Shown here piece by piece: positions 31,773 to 39,527 of a DNA stretch of 64,000 nucleotides (positions within the stretch are counted from its first letter, which is position 1; every line of letters starts with the position of its first letter). This stretch comes from DATJBF01 sp035515475 (lineage in GTDB: Bacteria; Verrucomicrobiota; Verrucomicrobiia; Palsa-1439). The position numbers were made by a program, and so were the translations under genes. Where the stretch lies: contig DATJBF010000033.1 in NCBI GenBank assembly GCA_035515475.1, positions 41,350-105,349 of the forward strand, read 5' to 3'. The notes under the pieces were generated by a model. That model was given only the letters and a program-made list of their open reading frames with translations. It was not told the origin of the DNA and ran no database searches.

Positions 31773-33755
31773 TTACCGGGCCGGCTGCAGCCGCGCCAGA
31801 CGCTCCTTTGCCTCGGCGTAATCGGGCTTGATCCGCAACGCTTCCTCGTACTGTCCGATCGCCTCCGGCATCCGCCCGAGTTGTGCCAGGGCAACACCCA
31901 AACTGTAGTGTGCTTCGGCGTAATCGGGATTGATGCGCAGCGCCCGCTCGAAATGCGCGACTGCCTCCGGCACCCGACCCAGCCCCATGAGCGCCACTCC
32001 CAAATTCTTGTGCGCCTCGGCCATATCGGGATCGATGCGCAATGCTTGCCGGAAATGTTCGATCGCTTCCGGCACCCGGCCCAGTTGTGCCAGAATGCTT
32101 CCCAGATTGTTGTGCGCCTCGGCGTAATCAGGGTCGATGCGCAGCGCCTCCTCGAAATGCGCCACTGCTTCCGGGCCCCGCCCCAATCGTGCCAGCGCCA
32201 CCCCCAAATTGTAGTGCGCCTGGGCGTACCCTGAGTTGATGCGCACCGCTTGCTCCCATTGCTCGATCGCCGCCGGCACGTTTTCCAAGCCTCCGCTCAC
32301 CACCAAGGCGAGCCCCAGATTGTAGTGCGCCTCGGCAAAATCAGGATCAATTCGGACCGCTTGCTCCCAGTGGCTGATCGCCTCCGGTATTCTGTTCGCT
32401 TCCCTGAGGGCAACCCCCAAAATGTAATGTGCCCAGGGATCGTTGGGTGTGGTTCGCAAGGCTTGCTCGAGTTCTCCAATCGCTTCCTGGGTCCTGCCCG
32501 CTCTCTCCAAGGCAACCCCCAAACTGTAGTGCGGGTTCCTCTGATAAATCTGGTTGCGCCGCCATGTCAAAAACCCCAGCCCCACCGCCACCACCGCGAA
32601 CACGGCCAAACTCCGCCGTCCCGCCGCCGCGTACAACACCGTCACCGCCAGGCTCACGACTGCCGCCAACGGCAGATACATGCGGTGTTCGTAAATCAGA
32701 TCGTGAAGCGGTATGAAGCTCGAACTCGGCGCCAGGATCAGGAAGAACCAGGCGCCCAAAAATCCCCAAGCCGGGTTCCTGCGCCAGGCCCAAGCTGACG
32801 CCGCCATCAGCATCATGACCCCAACGGTTGGCAGCAAAATACTCATCCACGTCTTGGCGATGAACCACGGGTGAATCAGATACAACGGGGACGGCCACAG
32901 CGATAGTCGCAGATAATAGAGAATGACTCCCGGCTCGGTTGCCAGGTACCCCCATCGGCTGTGGCCAATCCGTTGGGCCAGCATCGATGCGGTGGCGAAG
33001 TTTCCCGCGATAACCAGTACCACACCCAGCAAGACCCAGGTGCTCGCCAGGGCAAGATACAACGGCCAGCGCCGCCGCCATGCCTCCCGGAACGAGCTTG
33101 AAACAAACGCGTGGTCATACAGCAGCACCATCACCGGCGCGGAGACCATGACCTCTTTGCTGACCATGCCCAACGCACAAGCCGTCGCCGACAGACCGTA
33201 CCACAGCCGGGCCCGCACCGATTCCACTCCTCGGATAAAGCCGTACAACGTGAGCAGGTAGAACAACCCCATGATCGACTCGGCCCGTTGAACGATGTAG
33301 GTCACCGACTCGGTCTGCAGCGGATGAACCGTCCAAAGAACCGCTGTGACCAGAGCCAATTCGTTGGCCGCGGCGCCAAACCGAGCGCGTAAAGCGGGCC
33401 GGAGCAGCGTCCGCCGCACGATGCCAAACAGGGTCAGCCCGGCGAGGATATGGACCGTCAGGTTCAAGGCGTGATAGCCCCACACGTTGTAGCCGCCGAG
33501 AGCATAATTGATCGCCAAAGAAAAGTTGATGAGCGGACGGCCCTCCACCGTGAGACCGCCGTGATGCGGCGGCGACAACGCTCGCCAGACCGGCCAGAGA
33601 TGTTCAATCGTGCGGTTGTCGGGGATCGATCCAAGGTCATCCAGGAAGAACCCACCCGTGAAGCTGTTGTGATAAGCCAACAACCCTGCGACAACCACCA
33701 GCAACGGAGCAAGTCTTTGCGTTTTCAAAACGGTGAGTCCCCTGGTAGGCCGCAC
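31773..33755 (-). CDS. TMTC-like membrane protein with seven C-terminal TPRs
   Basis: 660 residues, GTG start directly after the preceding TGA (TGAGTG). The N-terminal membrane half resembles the TMTC/PMT glycosyltransferase type: YHNSFTGGFFLDDLGSI with the luminal DD motif, then LALVTAVLWTVHPLQTESVT, YIVQRAESIMGLFYLL and about ten helices to residue 400. The C-terminal half holds seven 34-residue TPRs such as AEAHYNLGVALARLGR followed by EAVAHFEEALRIDPDY, closing with RLARLQPAR. The family adds mannose or other sugars to exported proteins; the donor and acceptor here are unknown. Its tail is almost the same as that of the upstream gene. Confidence 0.78.
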   Translation of the reverse strand: MRPTRGLTVLKTQRLAPLLVVVAGLLAYHNSFTGGFFLDDLGSIPDNRTIEHLWPVWRALSPPHHGGLTVEGRPLINFSLAINYALGGYNVWGYHALNLTVHILAGLTLFGIVRRTLLRPALRARFGAAANELALVTAVLWTVHPLQTESVTYIVQRAESIMGLFYLLTLYGFIRGVESVRARLWYGLSATACALGMVSKEVMVSAPVMVLLYDHAFVSSSFREAWRRRWPLYLALASTWVLLGVVLVIAGNFATASMLAQRIGHSRWGYLATEPGVILYYLRLSLWPSPLYLIHPWFIAKTWMSILLPTVGVMMLMAASAWAWRRNPAWGFLGAWFFLILAPSSSFIPLHDLIYEHRMYLPLAAVVSLAVTVLYAAAGRRSLAVFAVVAVGLGFLTWRRNQIYQRNPHYSLGVALERAGRTQEAIGELEQALRTTPNDPWAHYILGVALREANRIPEAISHWEQAVRIDPDFAEAHYNLGLALVVSGGLENVPAAIEQWEQAVRINSGYAQAHYNLGVALARLGRGPEAVAHFEEALRIDPDYAEAHNNLGSILAQLGRVPEAIEHFRQALRIDPDMAEAHKNLGVALMGLGRVPEAVAHFERALRINPDYAEAHYSLGVALAQLGRMPEAIGQYEEALRIKPDYAEAKERLARLQPAR

Positions 33756-35921
33756 TCACCGGGCCGGCTGCAGCCGCGCCAGACGCTCTCTTGCCTCGGC
33801 GTAGCCGGGCTTGATCCGCAACGCCTGCCTGTAATGTTCGATCGCTTCTTTCATTTGGCCGGCCTGCTCCAACGCAATTCCCAGGTCGTAGTGCGCCTCG
33901 GCATAATCGGGCTTGATCCGCAGGGCTTGCTCCCAATGGCCGATCGCTTCCGCCATCCGGCCCCGCCGTGCCAACGCAACGCCCAGATTGTAGTGCGCCT
34001 CGGCGTAATTGGGATTGATCCGCAGCGCCTGTTCCCAATGCCCCATCGCTTCTTGCTCGCGGCCCAGATGCACGAGGGCTGCTCCCAGGTTGAGGTGCGC
34101 CTCCGCGTAATCGGGCTTGATCCGCAGAGCTTCTTCGTAATGTTCAACCGCCTCCTGGTCCCGGCCCAGTCGCGCCAACGCAACTCCCAGATTGTAGTGC
34201 GCCCCGAGGAGATCGGGTCTGATCCTCAACGCCTGTTTATACTGTTCGATCGCGCCCTGAATATTGCCGAGTTGCGTGAGTGCAAGCCCCAGATTGCTAT
34301 CGGCGTCGGCGTAGTCGGGATCGATCCGCAACGCTTGCTCCCAATGCGCCATCGCCTCGTTCACTTTGCCCTGTCCGAAGAGGACAATCGCGAGATTGTT
34401 ATGGGCCGCCGCATAATCGGGTCGCAGGCGGAGCGCTCGTTGATATTGGTCGATTCCTTCCCCGATTCTGCCCTGTCGGACAAGTACGCTTCCCAAGTTG
34501 TAATGCGACTCGGCACAACGCCCGACGCTCGCCAACAGGTTGAAGGCTACCGAGACGCCCAGCAGCAGGCTCCAGCCCCAACGCACCGCTCGCCTCGTTC
34601 TCGACGCCGGGGTCAGCCGGCGTTCCAAACCGAGAATGCCAATCACCGCCAACAGCACCAGCACAGGCAGGAACTCCACTTCGTAGCGGATGCACGCGGC
34701 GAAAAACAGGCCCACCGTCAACGCGCAAATCCCGAAAAGCACGGCCAACGCCGCCACGAACCCGCGCAAGCGGGAGTGCGCCTCCGCCCGGCGCTTGCGC
34801 CAACCCAGTGGCACAGCCAGCGCCAACCACACCAACGGAACGTTGGTCAAGATGCCAAGAGCATAATCGACCTGGCCGTGGCCCGCGGGCACGGGCGGCA
34901 CCGCGATGGGATGCACGAAGGGAAACCGACTGCTCCAGCGCGCCAGTTCCAGAAAATAGACCCTGAAGTTGAACCACAGATACCGCGGACTGAACTCTTG
35001 GACCGTGCCCTGCCGGTCTCCAGCCAACTGGTAGCGCCAACCGAACTCGAACGGATTACCAAAGCGCAACGCATTGTAGAACATCAGACCCAGCCCGATG
35101 AGGGCAATCGGGACAACCGCCGCCGCCAACCCCGAAAGCTTTCGGGTCTCACGCCGCGCCTGGATGACCGGCACCAACAGGATCACCGCACCCAGCAGCA
35201 ACGAGGGCCGCGCCCCCACCGCCAGCCCGTAGGCCAGACTGGCTGCTGCCGCCCACCAGCATCTCCGCTCCGACTCGTGCAACGCCTTCCACGTCGCTGC
35301 CAGGGCCAGCATCGTCATCGCATACCCACAACTGATCGACACCTCGTACACATCACACCGCGCCAACAGCAACGGTGTGAATGTGGCCAGGCCAAGCGCG
35401 AGCGTGCCAGCCGCCACCACCGCAACACTGACTTCGGCAAAATAGCGCCGCCACAGCGCCCACAACAAGCCCGCACTGGCCAGGAAACCCACCACGCAAA
35501 AAATCACCGCGGCGTCTTTCTGCGGCAGATAGTGCCCGGTCAACGCCACCCAAGGCCAAAACAACACCCCGGCAGGCGTAACCCCAAAGTACAGGTAGAA
35601 CTTCCCCTTGTAATAACTCAGGTCCAGCACCTGGTACGGAAGATGGGCCGAGGGATCGTAGGGGTCAGCGAGCTGCGCCAGCCCGGGCGGCACTTCCTTC
35701 TTCAGGCTGAGCTGGCCGGCGCGAAAACCTTGCACCAACAGATTGTAGTAATCTCCCGGCGCCTCCAAGCTCGTCGATGCCAAAAAGCCCGAGTGAGCCG
35801 TGTACGTGTAGACCGCAATGACCAGCGCGCATGTGGCGGCCAGAACCCCGTAGGCTAACCACCGGGACTTCTCGCTGGGCACATTCGCCTCCCCGCCATC
35901 TGGCCGGCTGTCGATCATCAT
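33756..35921 (-). CDS. Large membrane protein with seven C-terminal TPRs
   Basis: 721 residues from ATG 35921 (AGGA site upstream). A first helix (RWLAYGVLAATCALVIAVYT) is followed by about ten membrane segments: YGLAVGARPSLLLGAVILLV, LAAAVVPIALIGLGLMFYNA, FNFRVYFLELARWSSRFPFV. This looks like a GT-C/PMT-like membrane protein of the same broad type as its neighbour but of different sequence. The C-terminus has seven near-identical 34-residue TPRs and the same closing RLARLQPAR. The membrane part is not assigned to a named family. It is directly followed by the second TPR gene, so they form an operon. Confidence 0.72.
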   Translation of the reverse strand: MMIDSRPDGGEANVPSEKSRWLAYGVLAATCALVIAVYTYTAHSGFLASTSLEAPGDYYNLLVQGFRAGQLSLKKEVPPGLAQLADPYDPSAHLPYQVLDLSYYKGKFYLYFGVTPAGVLFWPWVALTGHYLPQKDAAVIFCVVGFLASAGLLWALWRRYFAEVSVAVVAAGTLALGLATFTPLLLARCDVYEVSISCGYAMTMLALAATWKALHESERRCWWAAAASLAYGLAVGARPSLLLGAVILLVPVIQARRETRKLSGLAAAVVPIALIGLGLMFYNALRFGNPFEFGWRYQLAGDRQGTVQEFSPRYLWFNFRVYFLELARWSSRFPFVHPIAVPPVPAGHGQVDYALGILTNVPLVWLALAVPLGWRKRRAEAHSRLRGFVAALAVLFGICALTVGLFFAACIRYEVEFLPVLVLLAVIGILGLERRLTPASRTRRAVRWGWSLLLGVSVAFNLLASVGRCAESHYNLGSVLVRQGRIGEGIDQYQRALRLRPDYAAAHNNLAIVLFGQGKVNEAMAHWEQALRIDPDYADADSNLGLALTQLGNIQGAIEQYKQALRIRPDLLGAHYNLGVALARLGRDQEAVEHYEEALRIKPDYAEAHLNLGAALVHLGREQEAMGHWEQALRINPNYAEAHYNLGVALARRGRMAEAIGHWEQALRIKPDYAEAHYDLGIALEQAGQMKEAIEHYRQALRIKPGYAEARERLARLQPAR

Positions 35922-36211
35922 TTGTCCTGAGGCCCGACGCCCCTGCGATTTGGGCGGTGTCTGTCGAGCCGGTCGCAAGTTCGCGCGTGGCCGTGTTCCA
36001 GCCGCGCGTGGTTGCCGGGCGGAGTCTGCGTCAAGACCGACCGCTTTTCAAGATTGCTGGGGGACCCGAATCGTAACGTCCAGGTGGCATTGGACGTCTC
36101 GAACCAACGCGCCGACCCAGCGCCCGCCGACAAATCGCCCGCAGGGTAGTAGCCCGCCTGAATACCATCATTGTCATTCTCATCCCGTCACGGCACAATC
36201 GCGGAGAGATT

Positions 36212-37648
36212 ATGGACCAGCGGCGGACCCAGTGGCTTTGCGTGATGTTGATCGCGGTTGTTGCGGCGACCATCGAGTTGTCGGCCAGCCAGGCCCCGGC
36301 CCAGACAGTCCCCACCTCGCCCGTCGGCCCCGATCCACGTGAGATTCCCATGCCCCCGATCCCGAGCGCGATGGGAACGCTCCCGGCCATGAAGGATTTA
36401 CCCGTCCACAAAGAAATGCCCGACGTCATGGTGATGAACGACGGGACACCGATTACCACCGTCGACCAATGGAAGCGGCGCCGCGCGGAAATGAAACGCA
36501 TCCTCGAGTATTACGCTGTCGGGCAGATGCCGCCCCCACCCGGAAACGTGAAAGGCCGCGAAGTCAAATCGCAGGTCGTGCTCGGCGGCACGGTCAAGTA
36601 TCGGTTGGTGCGCCTGACATTCGGGCCGGGAGAAAAATTAGGGCTGAACATCGGCATCTTCACGCCGACCAACCGCCGCGGACCGTTCCCGGCGGTGATC
36701 ATGCCCGACGGGACGCCCCCGGGAGCCACGCCACTGCCGACTTTGCCGCACCCGCCGGGACAGGGACACGGGGTTGACGCCTTGCTGACGGTCGGGCTCG
36801 GGACTTCTCCCGTGGCAACCCAACCCACGTGGGAGCGCACTCCCGCTGATGCTGAAGGGGTGGCCGGGCGCAACCGCGAAGTGTTCCGCCGGGGGTACGC
36901 CTACGTAACGTTCAACAACAACGATTGCGCCGAGGACACCACGCTGCGCAACGCGGACGGCAGTTGGGCATTTCGCACGACGAGGTTTTATCCCGCATAC
37001 CCCGGTTACGACTGGGGAATCCTGGCGGGCTGGGCGTGGGGCGTGTCCCGGACCGTGGATTATCTCGAAACCGACCCGTGGATCGACAAGATGAAGCTCA
37101 TCGTCTCCGGCGTCTCGCGCACCGGGAAGTCGGCCATGGTCGCCGCGGCCTTCGATGACCGCTTGGCCATGGCGGCGCCATGCGTCACCGGCGGCGGTGG
37201 CATCGGCACCTACCGGTTCAGCGGTGCGGGTCGCGGCGGCAAGGAAGGCCTGGCCGACATGATGAAGAAGTATCCCAACTGGTTCTCGCCCCATCTCCAT
37301 GAGTTCTGGGGTCACGTGGACAATCTGCCGTTCGACGAGCATTGGTTTCTCGCGCTGGTGGCGCCGCGCCCGTTCATCGCACTCGAGGGACTGACCGACC
37401 AGGTCTCGCTGGCCAGCGCCGTCAAACAGTCCTGGCTGGGAGCCCGGCCGGCGTACGCGTTGTTCGACGCCACCGACCGCCTCGGGGTTAATTATGCCCA
37501 CCACGGCCACGCGTTCACCGAGGAAGATTGGAATGCGATGCTGGACTTCGCCGACAAATATCTCCGCGGAATGAAGGTCGACCGCCGTTTCGATCAATTC
37601 CCGCCGGAACCAACTCCATCACCGACGGAGCCGTCTCCCGCGAAATGA
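36212..37648 (+). CDS. Glucuronoyl esterase-like alpha/beta hydrolase (CE15)
   Basis: 478 residues with a signal peptide (about 1-30) and a GGAGAG ribosome site. CE15 enzymes cut the ester between lignin alcohols and 4-O-methyl-glucuronate of xylan. Key blocks: RGYAYVTFNNNDCAEDTTLR, the nucleophile elbow GVSRTGKSAMVAAAFDDRL (Ser in GVSRTGK), WFLALVAPRPFIALEGLTDQ with the acidic residue, and the catalytic His in NYAHHGHAFTEEDW. Complete and exported. It is followed 16 bases later by a GH28 gene on the same strand, forming a small plant-polysaccharide operon. Confidence 0.85.
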   Translation: MDQRRTQWLCVMLIAVVAATIELSASQAPAQTVPTSPVGPDPREIPMPPIPSAMGTLPAMKDLPVHKEMPDVMVMNDGTPITTVDQWKRRRAEMKRILEYYAVGQMPPPPGNVKGREVKSQVVLGGTVKYRLVRLTFGPGEKLGLNIGIFTPTNRRGPFPAVIMPDGTPPGATPLPTLPHPPGQGHGVDALLTVGLGTSPVATQPTWERTPADAEGVAGRNREVFRRGYAYVTFNNNDCAEDTTLRNADGSWAFRTTRFYPAYPGYDWGILAGWAWGVSRTVDYLETDPWIDKMKLIVSGVSRTGKSAMVAAAFDDRLAMAAPCVTGGGGIGTYRFSGAGRGGKEGLADMMKKYPNWFSPHLHEFWGHVDNLPFDEHWFLALVAPRPFIALEGLTDQVSLASAVKQSWLGARPAYALFDATDRLGVNYAHHGHAFTEEDWNAMLDFADKYLRGMKVDRRFDQFPPEPTPSPTEPSPAK

Positions 37649-37664
37649 ATGCGACCATCCGCTC

Positions 37665-38921
37665 ATGAAACCACCCCGTCTCGCCGCAGCGTTACTCATC
37701 CTGCTCGGGCAGGCCGGATGCGCCGGGTTGTCCCGGGCTCCGCTCGACGTTCGCGCGTTCGGTGCGACCGGCGACGGAAAGACGAAAGACACCGTCGCGT
37801 TCCAAAACGCGCTCGATACTTGTGCGGCGGCAGGCGGCGGGACGGTGGCCGTGCCGGCTGGGAATTATCTCATCGGCAGCGTTGAACTAAAATCCAACAC
37901 CGCGTTACGGCTGGAAAAAGATGCCACCCTGCTGGGCAGTCCGGATCTCACCGATTATCCCGTGATCAAGGTGCGGTGGGAAGGCCACTGGATCGATGGA
38001 CACCGCGCGCTGATCGCCGCCACCAAGGCCGACCACATCGGCATCGTCGGCCACGGTCGCATCGTCGGCGATCCCACCCTTGGGGGCCGACAGATGCCGC
38101 GTCGGCCCGCCCTTATCGAACCGACCGATTGCCACGATGTCCGGCTGGAAGGCTTCTCCGCGTCGCAGCAGCGGATGTGGACGATTCATCCCACCGACTG
38201 CGAAAACGTCGTCGTCAGACACCTCACCATTCGCAACGTGGGCGGCAACAGCGACGGCGTGGACGTGGATTCCTGCCGCCACGTGTTGATCGAAGGCTGC
38301 GACATCGAATCCGGTGACGACTGCATCGCCCTCAAATCCGGACGGGGCATGGAAGGGTACCGACTCGCTCACCCGACCGAGGACGTGCTGATCCGCCAGT
38401 GCACGCTGAGCGACAACATCTTTGCCTGCATCGGCATCGGCAGCGAAACCTCCGGCGGCATCCGCCACGTGCGGATCGAACACTGCCGTTTCCAGCAGGC
38501 CAAAACCTACGCCATCTACATCAAGAGCCGCCCCGGCCGCGGCGCATTCATCCAGGACGTCTCCGGCCACGATCTGGATGTCGACACCGCGCCCGGCGGG
38601 TTTCTCCGCGTCAACCTGCTCAGCAGCGGCATCCGAGACCCTGAACCGGTCCCCGGCGATGAAGGAATCCCTGCCGCCGGGAACTTCGCCTTCGGCGACG
38701 TCAAGGTGAACTGCGGGACCTTGGTGGAAGCCACGGCAATCTCCCCTGTAAAACCCGTCAACGGATTTTCCATCGCGCACGTCACGGGCACCTGCCGCAA
38801 GGGCGTCGCGCTCGCCAACATCGTCAACGCCGAACTCCGCGACATCCACGTCACCGGCTACACCGGTCCGTTCCTCACGTACACCAACGTCCAAGGCATC
38901 GGGCTGGAAAAGCCCAAGTGA
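37665..38921 (+). CDS. Glycoside hydrolase family 28 (polygalacturonase-like), lipoprotein
   Basis: 418 residues. Lipoprotein-like head LLILLGQAGC. Right-handed beta-helix with the GH28 entry motif VRAFGATGDGKTKDTVAFQN and the catalytic acids in NSDGVDVDSC and SGDDCIALKSG. The usual G-H-G loop is absent at the corresponding turn, where the sequence reads FACIGIGSETSGGIRHV, so the His is not where I expect it. Substrate is probably a galacturonan-type or related uronic acid polymer. It pairs with the CE15 gene. The convergent minus-strand genes begin 15 bases away. Confidence 0.85.
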   Translation: MKPPRLAAALLILLGQAGCAGLSRAPLDVRAFGATGDGKTKDTVAFQNALDTCAAAGGGTVAVPAGNYLIGSVELKSNTALRLEKDATLLGSPDLTDYPVIKVRWEGHWIDGHRALIAATKADHIGIVGHGRIVGDPTLGGRQMPRRPALIEPTDCHDVRLEGFSASQQRMWTIHPTDCENVVVRHLTIRNVGGNSDGVDVDSCRHVLIEGCDIESGDDCIALKSGRGMEGYRLAHPTEDVLIRQCTLSDNIFACIGIGSETSGGIRHVRIEHCRFQQAKTYAIYIKSRPGRGAFIQDVSGHDLDVDTAPGGFLRVNLLSSGIRDPEPVPGDEGIPAAGNFAFGDVKVNCGTLVEATAISPVKPVNGFSIAHVTGTCRKGVALANIVNAELRDIHVTGYTGPFLTYTNVQGIGLEKPK

Positions 38922-38936
38922 GACCGCCGGATCGAT

Positions 38937-39527
38937 TCATACGTGCCGGCAGTCGTTCCACAATTGGACCACGGGGCCATCGATTGTGTGATTGTATCCC
39001 AGAATGCTGACCGAAGCTTCGCCCAAGGTGAAGATGTGGCCCTGTTCGGCCGGCAACCCGACCCAGCGCGCGCCGAGCACGCTGAGGAAATGTCGGTGCC
39101 CAAACACGAGTGCGTCGCCGTCGACGCGCCGCAGACGGGCAATGACGCGGTCGGCCCGCGCGCCGACCTGCGCCGCCGTTTCACCGTTTGGGCAACCGTC
39201 GCGGAACAGATTCCAGCCCGGCCGCTCCTGCTGAATGTCCGCGGTTGTCCGTCCTTCGTAGTCCCCATAATCCCACTCGACCATGTCGGCATCAACCGTG
39301 GCGCGGTCGCCGAACCCGGCCAGATCGCACGTGCGCCGCGCGCGCTGCAACGGGCTGGTGAACACGGCGGCGACCCGCAATCCCCTCAGACGCGCCCCAA
39401 GGTGACGGGCATTGCGCTCGCCCCGGACCGTCAACGGCAGGTCCGTCGCGCCGGTGTGCTGGCCGGTGACGCTCCACTCCGTCTCGCCGTGCCGGGCGAG
39501 GTAAACTGTGGCCGTCACGCCGGTCAT
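38937..39527 (-). CDS. Histidine phosphatase (phosphoglycerate mutase-like)
   Basis: 196 residues. RHGETEW at residues 11-17 holds the phosphate-accepting His. Then LTVRGERNARHLGARLRGL, VFTSPLQRARRTCDLAG, MVEWDYGDYEGRTTADI and a second His in VFGHRHFLSVLGARWVGL. This is the single-domain phosphatase group (phosphoglycerate mutase / fructose-2,6-bisphosphatase-like), not a true glycolytic mutase. The ATG overlaps the phosphoketolase stop by 4 bases, so the two are probably co-translated. The substrate may be a sugar phosphate of the same pathway; this is inferred. Confidence 0.85.
   Translation of the reverse strand: MTGVTATVYLARHGETEWSVTGQHTGATDLPLTVRGERNARHLGARLRGLRVAAVFTSPLQRARRTCDLAGFGDRATVDADMVEWDYGDYEGRTTADIQQERPGWNLFRDGCPNGETAAQVGARADRVIARLRRVDGDALVFGHRHFLSVLGARWVGLPAEQGHIFTLGEASVSILGYNHTIDGPVVQLWNDCRHV

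Noticed and set aside
31773..34500. Regular 102-base repetition that could be mistaken for a CRISPR or satellite array
   Set aside because: The period equals 34 codons and translates into canonical TPRs inside long genes; no unique spacers.
33450..35858. Plus-strand open frame of about 800 codons with internal repeats
   Set aside because: Antisense of the TPR gene; its apparent repeats are the complement of the TPR units.
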